A stretch of DNA of 59,646 bases from Streptomyces otsuchiensis (GTDB lineage Bacteria; Actinomycetota; Actinomycetes; Streptomycetales; Streptomycetaceae), in the NCBI RefSeq assembly GCF_004305975.1, contig NZ_BHZI01000002.1, positions 1 through 59,646 of the forward strand, in the 5' to 3' direction. Position 1 is the first letter of the stretch; every line of letters begins with the position of its first letter. Positions 51,292 to 59,633 of this stretch are shown in pieces. Below the pieces are notes generated by a model. The model saw nothing but the letters and a program-made list of their open reading frames with translations, ran no database searches and was not told the origin of the DNA. A program made the translations under genes and the position numbers.

Positions 51292-52398
51292 GTGAGGTTC
51301 CAGGCGGCGGTACTGCGCTCGTACGAGGACCCGTTCGCGGTCGAGGAGGTGGCCCTGCGCGCGGAACCCGCCGCAGGCGAGGTCCTCGTAGAGATCGCGG
51401 GCTGCGGAATGTGCCGGACCGATCTCGCGGTCCGGCGGTCGGCCGGCCGCAGCCCGCTGCCGGCGGTGCTCGGTCACGAGGGGGCGGGGGTCGTGGTGCG
51501 GACGGGTGGCGGCCCGGACACCGCGATCGGTATCGGTGACCACGTCGTGCTGAGCTTCGACTCCTGCGGCCACTGCCGGAACTGCCGTGGCGCGGCACCC
51601 GCCTACTGCGACTCCTTCGCCTCACTCAACCTCTTCGGGGGACGTGAGGAGGCCGCGCCGCGGCTCACCGACGCGGCCGGGCGCGCCCTGGCGCCCCGCT
51701 GGTTCGGCCAGTCCTCGTTCGCCGAGTACGCGCTCGTCCCGGCCCGCAACGCCGTCCGGGTGGACCCCGCACTCCCCGTCGAACTGCTGGGCCCGCTCGG
51801 CTGCGGTTTCCTCACCGGCGCCGGTGCCGTGCTGAACACCTTCGGCGTCGGCCCGGGCGACACCCTCACGGTACTCGGCGCGGGGGCGGTGGGCCTGGCC
51901 GCCGTGATGGCGGCCACCGCGGCCGGCGCGCTGACCGTGGCGGTCGACCGGCACCCCCGTCGGCTGGCCCTGGCCGAACGGTTCGGAGCGATTCCACTGC
52001 ACGCCGGAACGGCCGGGCTGCCCGGGCGAATCCGGCGGCTGACCGACGGCGGGGCGCGGTACGCGCTGGACACCACCGCCTCGCCCCCTCTCATCAACGA
52101 CGCGCTCTCGGCCCTGCGCCCCACCGGCGTCCTCGGCCTGGTGGCCCGGCTCCACACCGCGCTGCGGCTCGAACCGGGCACGCTGGACCAGGGCCGGTCC
52201 ATCCGCCACATCTGCGAGGGGGACGCCGTCCCCGGGCTGCTGATACCCCGGCTGACCGGCCTGTGGCAGGCCGGACGCTTCCCCTTCGACCAGCTGATCC
52301 GCACCTACCCGCTGTCCGACGTCAACGAGGCCGAACACGACTGCGAGGCGGGCCGCGTCGTCAAACCGGTCCTGGTCCCGGAGCGACGAGGCCGATGA
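51292..52398 (+). CDS. Zinc-dependent alcohol dehydrogenase (aryl-alcohol type)
   Basis: A 368-residue medium-chain dehydrogenase close to benzyl/aryl-alcohol dehydrogenases. Catalytic zinc: Cys in GCGMCRTDLAV and His-Glu in LGHEGAGVV; structural zinc: the four Cys of SCGHCRNCRGAAPAYC (about 91-106). The cofactor motif is LGAGAVGLAAVMAATAAGA near 200. GTG start two bases after the aldehyde dehydrogenase stop, with GGAGGAG upstream. It could interconvert a furan alcohol and aldehyde, by analogy with aryl alcohols. Confidence 0.93.
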   Translation: MRFQAAVLRSYEDPFAVEEVALRAEPAAGEVLVEIAGCGMCRTDLAVRRSAGRSPLPAVLGHEGAGVVVRTGGGPDTAIGIGDHVVLSFDSCGHCRNCRGAAPAYCDSFASLNLFGGREEAAPRLTDAAGRALAPRWFGQSSFAEYALVPARNAVRVDPALPVELLGPLGCGFLTGAGAVLNTFGVGPGDTLTVLGAGAVGLAAVMAATAAGALTVAVDRHPRRLALAERFGAIPLHAGTAGLPGRIRRLTDGGARYALDTTASPPLINDALSALRPTGVLGLVARLHTALRLEPGTLDQGRSIRHICEGDAVPGLLIPRLTGLWQAGRFPFDQLIRTYPLSDVNEAEHDCEAGRVVKPVLVPERRGR

Positions 52399-52454
52399 GC
52401 GAGCCCGGCGGCCTCGTCGGCTCTCCCGTCCACACACCCGTCAATGGAGGAAAC

Positions 52455-53390
52455 ATGGTCGACACGATGCCCCGGCACACGGACGCGGAGGGCGTGGACG
52501 GAGGCGTGGGCGTGACCGCCCTCCTGGTCGCCGCGGCACGGGCGATCGAGACCCACCGGCACGACAGCCTGGCCCGGGACGTCTACGCGGAGCACTTCGT
52601 GCGCGCCGCCCCGGCGTGCGCGGACTGGCCGGTGCGCATCGAGCAGGCCCAGGGCGGGGACGGCAACCCGCTGTGGGGCCGGTTCGCCCGCTACTTCGGC
52701 CTGCGGACCAGGGTCCTTGACGACTTCGTTCTCGGGTCGGTCGGTACCGGCGCCCGCCAAGTGGTGCTGCTGGGGGCGGGGTTGGACACCCGCGCCTTCC
52801 GGCTGGACTGGCCGTCCGACTCCGTGGTCTTCGAGATCGACCGGGCGGGGGTGCTGGCGTTCAAGCACCGGGTCCTCGCGGAGCTGCCGGCCCGGCCGAG
52901 GGTGCGGCGCGTCCCCGTGCCGGTCGACCTGCGCGAGGACTGGGTCAGCGCGCTGACCGCCGCCGGCTTCGATCCCGCCGCACCGAGCGTCTGGCTGGCC
53001 GAGGGGCTGCTCTTCTACCTGCCGCGCCCCGCCGAGACCTACCTCATCGACACGGTGGACTTGCTCACGACCGCGGGCAGCGCGCTGGCCTTCGAGGTCA
53101 AGGTGGAGAAGGACCTGCTGGCCTACCGCGACAGCACCACCTACAGCGCGACGCGCGAACAGATCGGCATCGACCTGCTCCAGCTCTTCGACAAGGGACC
53201 ACGGCCCGACTCCGCCGGGGAGCTGACGGCCAAGGGCTGGTCCACCCGGATCCACACCCCCTTCGAGTTCACCCGGCGGCACGGACGCGGTCCGCTCCCG
53301 GAGCCGAACGACGCGTTGGAGGGCAACCGGTGGGTCTTCGCGCACAAGCCGCGCGGCACGGCGTCCCCGGTCCGGCCGCCGGCCGTCTGA
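52455..53390 (+). CDS. SAM-dependent methyltransferase (leucine carboxyl methyltransferase family)
   Basis: A 311-residue methyltransferase of the LCMT/Ppm1-type family common in mycobacteria and streptomycetes. The SAM-binding motif is VVLLGAGLDTRAFRLDW (about 98-114), with FEIDRAGVLAFKHRVL after it and VWLAEGLLFYLPRPAETYLI near 190. Many members methylate carboxylates or hydroxyls, so a furoate methyl ester or ether could be the end product of this set. Start ATG follows GGAGGAAAC. It closes the MfnB unit. Confidence 0.9.
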   Translation: MVDTMPRHTDAEGVDGGVGVTALLVAAARAIETHRHDSLARDVYAEHFVRAAPACADWPVRIEQAQGGDGNPLWGRFARYFGLRTRVLDDFVLGSVGTGARQVVLLGAGLDTRAFRLDWPSDSVVFEIDRAGVLAFKHRVLAELPARPRVRRVPVPVDLREDWVSALTAAGFDPAAPSVWLAEGLLFYLPRPAETYLIDTVDLLTTAGSALAFEVKVEKDLLAYRDSTTYSATREQIGIDLLQLFDKGPRPDSAGELTAKGWSTRIHTPFEFTRRHGRGPLPEPNDALEGNRWVFAHKPRGTASPVRPPAV

Positions 53391-53474
53391 GCCGGGTCCC
53401 GTGCCGCCGGGTTCTGGATGCGGGTACCGGCTCTGGTGGCGTCCCGCCCGGGATGCTTCGATGGCCGGGTGACG

Positions 53475-54062
53475 ATGCGACATCCTCTTCCGGCCGGCCC
53501 TCTCCTCGCGGCCGTCGAAGCCGAGGCCGCCGACGCCGCCGGCGCGCTGACCACCGCCGTGTCGGTGCTGGCCTTCTGCGGCGTGCTGGCGATGATCGGC
53601 TACGCGTTCTGGTGGGTGGCGCGCCGGCTGCGGGGTGGCAGGGCCCGCTCCGGCGGCGCGCCCGCCCGTGGGCCTGTGTCGGCGCGCCCCGGTTCGCCGG
53701 GCAGGTGGCGGGTCCGGGACTTCCCCGCGACCGCCCCCGAACGGCTGCCGAGGCGCTGGCCGCGCCCCGGGCAGATCCACTACGCGGCGATCCCGTTCGA
53801 CGACGGCACCGGGGCGAAGGACCGGCCGTGCCTGGTGCTGGCGGCCAACGACCGGGAGATCGCCGTGGCGAAGATCACCAGCCGCGAGTACCCGCCCCGG
53901 CGGCCCCTCTACCTCCCGCCGGGGACGGTGGACGACCGCCACGGGCGGGCCAGCTATCTGGAGCCGGAGAGCGTGTACCTCCTGCCCCACTCGGCCTTCC
54001 GCCGGTCGGCGGGACGGGTCGGCAAGGGGCTCTGGAGCCAGGTGATGGCGCGCGTCGGCTGA
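53475..54062 (+). CDS. PemK/MazF-like toxin-family protein with N-terminal membrane helix
   Basis: A 195-residue protein. A hydrophobic segment (TTAVSVLAFCGVLAMIGYAF, about 27-46) is followed by a Gly/Arg-rich linker and a PemK-like domain (about 95-190): PGQIHYAAIPFDDGTGAKDRPCLVL, shown here as GQIHYAAIPFDD then KDRPCLVL, and YLEPESVYLLP. No antitoxin gene is adjacent, and the membrane anchor is not usual for a free ribonuclease toxin, so the fold may be reused. Several starts are possible (53418, 53469 GTG, 53475 ATG). Confidence 0.7.
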   Translation: MRHPLPAGPLLAAVEAEAADAAGALTTAVSVLAFCGVLAMIGYAFWWVARRLRGGRARSGGAPARGPVSARPGSPGRWRVRDFPATAPERLPRRWPRPGQIHYAAIPFDDGTGAKDRPCLVLAANDREIAVAKITSREYPPRRPLYLPPGTVDDRHGRASYLEPESVYLLPHSAFRRSAGRVGKGLWSQVMARVG

Positions 54063-54565
54063 CCGTTCGGGTCCGCCGTGCGAGGGCGTGTGCCCGGCTC
54101 CTGGCCGGTCCCGTCCGGAATCGGGTACCGGGAATCCGGGGCGTCTTGTCCCCGTACATACCGAGCTGTCGCCCGCCCGGAAAAGTTGGTCCTCTGCGGC
54201 CGTTCGCGTTGTCGGTCCGCTGCTCTACCGTGTCTAGGCATGGCCCCCCACAACGGGCCGGCGATCCACCGTGCACGGGTACGGCAGCCGGCCTCACCGG
54301 TGTCCGCCGACGCACCGCCCGTGCCGGCGCCGGCCGCGCGCGGCCGCGGACCGGCGGCCGCGACCAGGGCAGGACCGGGGCGGGGCCGAGACTGAGCTGG
54401 TGATCCAATGCTCGGCACCTGACGGTGCCGACGGGGGACTTGGATGTGCCGTTCGCACTACGGGGCGACAACTCCTTACCCTCCGCACGCGCTACATCGC
54501 GGGCATGGGCCACTTCAGCACATTGCAGAGTCGTGAGTTCGCAGGACCGACTACGGGGTGACGAT
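54063..54565. other. Intergenic region without a recognised gene
   Basis: About 500 bp between the PemK-like gene and the chosen start of the large LuxR regulator. Open frames exist (e.g. 54078-54395) but have no ribosome site or family likeness. It may hold the regulator's promoter and leader; no clear operator or terminator was seen. The regulator's frame is open back to 54425. Confidence 0.4.
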
Positions 54566-57028
54566 GTGGTGTTGAGGCAGAGTTCGAGAACGGCCACCGA
54601 CCGAACGAGGGAAGCGGGGCCCGGGGGCACACGCGCCCCGGTGGCGTTACGACTGGTAGGACATCTGGGGGAACTGCGGGACATCTGCGAGCTGCTCGAC
54701 CTGCCGGGCGAGCGGCTGCTGACCCTGACCGGCCTGGCCGGGATCGGCAAGAGCACGCTGGCGCGCGCCGCGTTCGACGCGAAGGCGCGGCCGGGCCTGG
54801 ACCGGCTGCTGGTCCTGGAGATGTCGGACCTCACCGACGACGCGGAGGCGTACGCCCGCCTCTGCGCGCTGCTGCCCGGTGCCGGCGAGGACGTGGACGT
54901 GCCGCCCGGCGGGCGGCTGCTGGTCCTGGTCGACGACTGCGATGTCGTCATCGGCGGTGTGGTGCCCGGGGTCTGCCGGCTGCTCGCGGCCCGGCCGGAG
55001 GCGGCGGTGATCTGCGCCAGCCGGCTGCCACTGGACATCCGGGCGGAACACATCCATCCCGTTCACGCGCTCTCCCTGGGACCGCACGGCGACGCGGTGC
55101 GCCTGTTCACCGAGCGGGTCAGCCCGCACTACCGGCACGTCGTCGCCGCGGAGCAGCACGAGGTGCTGGAGATCTGCGAGCACGCCGAAGGCATCCCACT
55201 GGTACTGGAGCTGGTCGCCGAGGCGGTGGGTCCGCTCTCGCCGAGGGAGCTGCTGCACCGGCTGCGGATGGGCCGCTACGGCCGTCACCGCAGGCTGAGG
55301 GACCTCCCGGAGCGGCACCGCTCCATCGAGCACGCCCTCGCGTGGGGGGAGGCGGCCCTGGCGCACGAGGACACCGAGCTGCTGAAGCGGCTGTCGGTGT
55401 GCGACTCCCCCGTGGACGTCGCCACCGCGCGACGGCTGCTCGACACCAGCTCGGAGCAGGCGGTCCACGGCCTGGGCACTCTGGTGCACAAGAGCCTGCT
55501 GATGAGCGGGGCGAGCGACCGCGGCGGCTACCAGTTCACGATGCCGCGGGTCATCCGGGACCACTACCGGCGCGAGCTGGAGCGCGAGCCACAGATGATG
55601 TCCGCCGTCCGGCGGCGGCACGCCGCCACCACGATGGCGCTGCTCGCGCAGGTCCGGCGCGATCTGCGGGCCTCCTCGTCGGTCCCGGCCGGTGGCGGTC
55701 GCCGCCCCGAACGGCTGGACATCGCCCGCAGCAGGCACTCCGATGTGCACGCCGCCGTCCGCTACCTGCGGGAGGCCGGGCAGCACGCGGAGGCGCTGCG
55801 GCTGCTGACCCTCCTGGAGGAGCCGCTGCTGCGGCACGGGCTGGTCGCGCGGTGCACGACCTTCGGTGAGTACGTGGACGCGATGGAGTCCGTGGCGCAG
55901 TGTCTCGCCGAGCGGCCGCGCGGTGGGCGCCCGGCCGCCGAGGCGATGGTGATGACGGCGGGGTGGGCGATGACCTGGGGGCAGGTCGACCGGGCACGCT
56001 CCCTGCTGGCGCAGGCGGACGCGGCCTGTCCCGAGGACGCCCCCGGCGCGCTGCGCGCCAGGATAACCGCCGGCCGCTGCGAGCTGCTGCGCAGGACCGG
56101 GCGCGACGCCACGGCCCGGCCTCTGCTGGCGGGAGCCAGAAGCGACCTGCTGGCGGCCGGAAGGCACTCGGCCGCCGCCACCCTGGTGCGCACCGAGGCG
56201 TTGCTGCTCGCGGCGGAGGACCCGCGGGCCGCCGAGCGGCTGCTGCTGGGCGCCGACCGGGATCTGGCCGGGCGTCGCTGCGACCCGCTGGTGCGGGCCG
56301 CGGTGCGTATCGAACTGGCCCGGCTGCTGCGGGACTCCGGACGGACGACGGCCGCCCACGGTCTGGCCCGGGAGGCGGTGGCGGTGCTGGCCCGTTCCAC
56401 GGCGCCGCCCCATCTGGCGGCGGCCGCCGACACCCTGGCGACCGTGTCCGCCGTCTCCACCCCGGCCGAACGCGAGGTGGTCGCCACGCTGCTGGCCGGG
56501 GCCGCCGAGCTGCGGACGTCCTGCGGTATCGGCGGCGAGGAGGACGGCGTGGCGCTGACCACGCTGCGGGCCGCGCTCGGCGCGGCCGGTCCCGTGCCCG
56601 GCGGGCACGGGCGGGTCGGCACCGGGCAGCTGCTGGCGGCCGCGCGTTCGGCGCGGCCCGCCGATCCGGATCAGGCGCCCTCCCGTGGTGGGCCGCGTCC
56701 GCTGGCGGCACGCACCGCGGTCGGCGGGTACGACCGGCCACCGCGCGCGGCCGGCGTTCCCGCGTCCGCCGCCGCCACGTCCGCCGGTTCCGGGGGCACG
56801 AGTACGGCGCACGGCCCCTCCCGCACCCCGCACGACGCGGCGGGAGAGCTGACTCCGCGGCAGTACGAGGTGGCGCTGCTGGTCTGCGAGGGGCTGACCA
56901 ACCGCCAGATCGCGCGCCGGATGGAGATCTCGGAGTGGACGGTGGTCAACCATCTGCGGCTGGTGATGCGCAAGCTGGGCTGTCCCTCCCGTATCCATGT
57001 GGCCCGGCTGATGCGTGGCGGGCGGTGA
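54566..57028 (+). CDS. Large ATP-binding LuxR family regulator (STAND/LAL type)
   Basis: An approximately 820-residue regulator. An NTPase domain near the N-terminus has the P-loop TGLAGIGKSTLARAAF and Walker B RLLVLVDDCDVVIG; a long helical, TPR-like middle follows (LLRRTGRDATARPLLAGARS and similar). The C-terminal LuxR helix-turn-helix reads LTPRQYEVALLVCEGLTNRQ, then IARRMEISEWTVVNHLRLVM. Start is uncertain: GTG 54566 has GGGGTGA before it, while GTG 54425 would add 47 residues. A TTA codon at 54647-54649 suggests bldA control. It overlaps the PPTase gene as GTGA and probably activates the cluster that begins at the right edge. Confidence 0.88.
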   Translation: MVLRQSSRTATDRTREAGPGGTRAPVALRLVGHLGELRDICELLDLPGERLLTLTGLAGIGKSTLARAAFDAKARPGLDRLLVLEMSDLTDDAEAYARLCALLPGAGEDVDVPPGGRLLVLVDDCDVVIGGVVPGVCRLLAARPEAAVICASRLPLDIRAEHIHPVHALSLGPHGDAVRLFTERVSPHYRHVVAAEQHEVLEICEHAEGIPLVLELVAEAVGPLSPRELLHRLRMGRYGRHRRLRDLPERHRSIEHALAWGEAALAHEDTELLKRLSVCDSPVDVATARRLLDTSSEQAVHGLGTLVHKSLLMSGASDRGGYQFTMPRVIRDHYRRELEREPQMMSAVRRRHAATTMALLAQVRRDLRASSSVPAGGGRRPERLDIARSRHSDVHAAVRYLREAGQHAEALRLLTLLEEPLLRHGLVARCTTFGEYVDAMESVAQCLAERPRGGRPAAEAMVMTAGWAMTWGQVDRARSLLAQADAACPEDAPGALRARITAGRCELLRRTGRDATARPLLAGARSDLLAAGRHSAAATLVRTEALLLAAEDPRAAERLLLGADRDLAGRRCDPLVRAAVRIELARLLRDSGRTTAAHGLAREAVAVLARSTAPPHLAAAADTLATVSAVSTPAEREVVATLLAGAAELRTSCGIGGEEDGVALTTLRAALGAAGPVPGGHGRVGTGQLLAAARSARPADPDQAPSRGGPRPLAARTAVGGYDRPPRAAGVPASAAATSAGSGGTSTAHGPSRTPHDAAGELTPRQYEVALLVCEGLTNRQIARRMEISEWTVVNHLRLVMRKLGCPSRIHVARLMRGGR

Positions 57029-57822
57029 ACCCGGCCGGGCCGGCCACCGGTGACGGCGGACGGTCCGGCGGTCCCCGGCTGGTGGCCCGCCGGGCGGGCC
57101 CGGACGGAGCGCCCTCGCTGCGGGTGTGGCTGGGGCGGGCCGGCGCGGTCACGCCCGCCGACCGGGAGTTACTGGACGAGCCGGAGGCGGCTCGCGCCCG
57201 GCGGCTGCCGCCGGGGGAGGTACGGGATCGCTATGTGGCGGCCCGGGCCGGTGTCCGCCGGCTGCTGGCCACCGAGTTGGGCCGCCCGGCGGCCGAGGTG
57301 CGGTGGGGGCGCCACCCCTGCCCCCGCTGTCCGGACCCGGCTCACGGACGGCCCCGGCTGCTGGGGCCGCCGGCGGCGCCGGAGGTCGGGGTCTCGCGCA
57401 GCGGACCGTGGTGGCTGCTGGCGGTCGCCGCCTCGGGCGGGGTCGGGGTGGACATCGAGCATCTGCCGGTCGCGGGCCGCGAGTCGCTGGTTCGCCGCTG
57501 TTTCAGCGGGGCGGAGCGGGAGTGGCTGGCGGCGCTGGAGCCGTCCGCGCGGGCGGCGGCGCTGGCCCGGGGGTGGGTCCGCAAGGAGGCCGTCACCAAG
57601 GCGTGGGGCGTGGGCGTGGCGGCGGAGCTGCGGAGCGTGGAGGTGCTGGCCGGGACGTGGCGGCCGGGTGCGGCGAGCGGCCTGGTCACCGCCGACGACG
57701 GAAGCGGCTGGGAGGTGTCGGACCTGGTGCTGCCGCCGGAGGCCGGTGGCGGGCCGGTGGGCGGCGGACGGCCGGTGGCGGCGCTGGCGCTCCCGCTCCG
57801 GACTGACGGGCTGACGGACTGA
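57025..57822 (+). CDS. 4'-phosphopantetheinyl transferase (second copy)
   Basis: A 265-residue Sfp-type transferase. Core motifs: SGGVGVDIEHLPV with the metal ligands near residue 145, FSGAEREWLAAL, and ARGWVRKEAVTKAWGVGVAA near 190. It shares the layout PCPxC...HGxP...VSRSGPWWL with the copy at 38449, so the two are paralogues. GTG start overlaps the LuxR stop. A TTA codon at 57169-57171 (Leu49) again suggests bldA dependence. Its C-terminus ends inside an 8-bp tandem repeat. Confidence 0.92.
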   Translation: MNPAGPATGDGGRSGGPRLVARRAGPDGAPSLRVWLGRAGAVTPADRELLDEPEAARARRLPPGEVRDRYVAARAGVRRLLATELGRPAAEVRWGRHPCPRCPDPAHGRPRLLGPPAAPEVGVSRSGPWWLLAVAASGGVGVDIEHLPVAGRESLVRRCFSGAEREWLAALEPSARAAALARGWVRKEAVTKAWGVGVAAELRSVEVLAGTWRPGAASGLVTADDGSGWEVSDLVLPPEAGGGPVGGGRPVAALALPLRTDGLTD

Positions 57823-57838
57823 CGGGCTGACGGGCTGG
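57803..57838. repeat. Tandem repeat of CTGACGGG-type units
   Basis: Four to five imperfect copies of CTGACGGG/A run across the stop codon of the phosphopantetheinyl transferase gene. Probably replication slippage; it sets the last residues of that protein. Confidence 0.7.
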
Positions 57839-57887
57839 CGGGCCGGCGGCCCCGACCACCCGCCGGCGCGGGCGCGGAGCGTCGCGC

Positions 57888-57923
57888 GGCCCCGACGGGA
57901 GCTGGGAGCTCCCCGTCGGGGCC
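57888..57923. terminator. Hairpin between converging PPTase and KAS III genes
   Basis: GGCCCCGACGGG (57888-57899) and CCCGTCGGGGCC (57912-57923), 12-bp perfect arms around a 12-nt loop containing a further AGCT repeat. Suited to terminate both strands. Confidence 0.8.
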
Positions 57924-57951
57924 GTTCGCCGCGTGCGCCCGGGCCGCCGGG

Positions 57952-58968
57952 TCAGCCGGCGGCGTGCCAGCGGATCGCGGCGGCTCCCGCGAAGTCGCCG
58001 GCGTGGGCGAACCCGGCCAGCACCAGCAGGCTGTCGTCGGCGACCCTTCCCTCCCGCAGGGCGTGGTCGAGCGTGACGGGCACGCCCGCGCCGAAGAGGT
58101 TCCCGAACCGGTCGTAGGTGTCGGGGTGACGCTCGGGTTTGATCTCCAGCCGTTCCTGCCACTGCCGCAGGAAGACCCGGTTCGGCTGGTTGGTCACCAG
58201 CAGGTCGATGTCGGCCGGTTCGGCGTCGATGTCGGCGCAGACGGCGCGTACCACCTCCGGCACCAGCCGGTTGCCGCGCTCGACGATGTCGGCGACCTTT
58301 CCCGGGGTGAAGCCGACGTGCATCTGGCTCTCCCCTGCCTCCCAGTACTTGCGGCCGTCGGAGAGGGTCAGGCCGCAGTCCTTGGAGTACTCGCCGAGGT
58401 TGCGGGTCTTCACGGACAGGATCGGCGACTGGGCGGAGGCGGTGACGTAGGCGACGCCGCAGCCGTCTCCGGGCACCATCGCCTCGGGGAGGGTGCGCAC
58501 CCGGGACTGGGCCATCACCGTGCCCGCGCCGTTCTGCACGTTGCACAGCAGCGCCGCCCGGGCCTGGCCGCTGCCGATCAGCGCCCGGGCGACGCGCAGC
58601 ATGTGCACGAAGGAGGCGCAGCCGCCGTTGTGCGCGTCCAGCACCCAGCTGGGGCGGAGGCCGAGCCGATGGCTGATCTCGGCTCCGGAGCCGGTGAACG
58701 GGAGGTCGGGCAGCAGCACGTTGGTGAGGACCGTGTCGATGCCGGCGGCCTCGTCGGGTCCGATCCGGTCCAGCAGGGTGCGCGCCGCCTGTTCGATCAT
58801 GTCGGCCGCGCTCTCCTCGCGGGCGACGTGGTGACGGTGGGCGGGCGGGCCGAACATCTCGTGGCCGGCCATGGGGGCGTCGTCGCCCTGCTGGTCGAGG
58901 AACCACTGGGTGTCCACGCGCCGCGGCGGCAGGTAGGAGGCCAGCTCCATCAGGCTGACGGTGCTCAT
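57952..58968 (-). CDS. KAS III-like protein with altered active site
   Basis: A 338-residue FabH-fold protein. Cys117 (AHNGGCASF) and Asn290 (DRFGNLFGAGVP) are in place, but the usual catalytic His is Asn260 (LLVTNQPNRVF, normally HQAN). Loss of this His impairs decarboxylation of malonyl-ACP, and KAS III homologues of this kind (e.g. CerJ, ChlB-type) act as acyltransferases instead. Acyl transfer to a hydroxyl, amine or carrier is therefore more likely than condensation. Start ATG overlaps the stop of the SRPBCC gene upstream, so the two are coupled. Confidence 0.88.
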   Translation of the reverse strand: MSTVSLMELASYLPPRRVDTQWFLDQQGDDAPMAGHEMFGPPAHRHHVAREESAADMIEQAARTLLDRIGPDEAAGIDTVLTNVLLPDLPFTGSGAEISHRLGLRPSWVLDAHNGGCASFVHMLRVARALIGSGQARAALLCNVQNGAGTVMAQSRVRTLPEAMVPGDGCGVAYVTASAQSPILSVKTRNLGEYSKDCGLTLSDGRKYWEAGESQMHVGFTPGKVADIVERGNRLVPEVVRAVCADIDAEPADIDLLVTNQPNRVFLRQWQERLEIKPERHPDTYDRFGNLFGAGVPVTLDHALREGRVADDSLLVLAGFAHAGDFAGAAAIRWHAAG

Positions 58969-59633
58969 GCGGTACCGGACTCCCGAGCCTCGCCGTTGCC
59001 GTGGTGGTACTCCATGATCTTCTTGAGGTTCTGCAGCTCCACCCAGTGGCCGGCGTAGAAGAGGTTCCAGAAGTCGCCGACCCAGGGCCGGTCGGGGCTG
59101 GTGGCCAGCTCCGGGTGGGGGTTCTTGTCGTAGTACGGGTGACGGCAGTTGGTCCACAGCACCACCGAGCCGGGCTTCTTCAGCACGGCCTGGGCGTCGA
59201 CGATCCGGTAGAGGTAGATCATCCACAGTTCGTCGCCCTGGTCCCAGGCGCAGTGCATGTCGACGGTGAGGGCCTGCGGGTCGGTCTTGAACTCCATGTA
59301 GATCTCGGTCCGGTCGTCGACGAGGGTGTCGCGGCCCACGTGCAGTCCCGGCCGGCCCTCGACGGGCCGGAAGTCGCGGGTGCTGTAGGTGTACTCGTTC
59401 AGGTTGCGGATGTCGCTCAGGTAGTCGAAGACGGCGCGCGGCGGGGCGTCGATGTACTCCTCGACGGTGCAGAACCGGCCGTAGACCTCGTCGTAGGTGA
59501 AGCTCTCCTTGGTCACGGACTGGGCCTGCTCGACGGCCTCCTCGCGGGAGGTGGTCTCCCAGCGCAGCAGGCCGGGGACATCGGCGATGAACGGCGGGAT
59601 CGCGGGCGGCGGGGTGTACGGGGCGGTGGTCAT
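58965..59633 (-). CDS. SRPBCC family protein (cyclase/aromatase-like fold)
   Basis: A 222-residue START-like protein: EEYIDAPPRAVFDYLSDIRNLNEYTYSTRDFRPVE contains the fold's opening (here VEEYIDAPPRAVFDYLSDI, about 57-75), and YMEFKTDPQALTVDMHCAWD and YAGHWVELQNLKKIME follow. It is longer than polyketide cyclases, with about 50 extra N-terminal residues. Coupled to the altered KAS III gene; both presumably belong to a pathway lying outside the window. AAGGAACC precedes the ATG at 59633, near the window edge. Confidence 0.82.
   Translation of the reverse strand: MTTAPYTPPPAIPPFIADVPGLLRWETTSREEAVEQAQSVTKESFTYDEVYGRFCTVEEYIDAPPRAVFDYLSDIRNLNEYTYSTRDFRPVEGRPGLHVGRDTLVDDRTEIYMEFKTDPQALTVDMHCAWDQGDELWMIYLYRIVDAQAVLKKPGSVVLWTNCRHPYYDKNPHPELATSPDRPWVGDFWNLFYAGHWVELQNLKKIMEYHHGNGEARESGTA

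Noticed and set aside
54647-56998. 783-codon frame on the minus strand
   Set aside because: Fully antisense to the STAND/LuxR regulator, low-complexity (Gln/Arg/Gly-rich) and without motifs.
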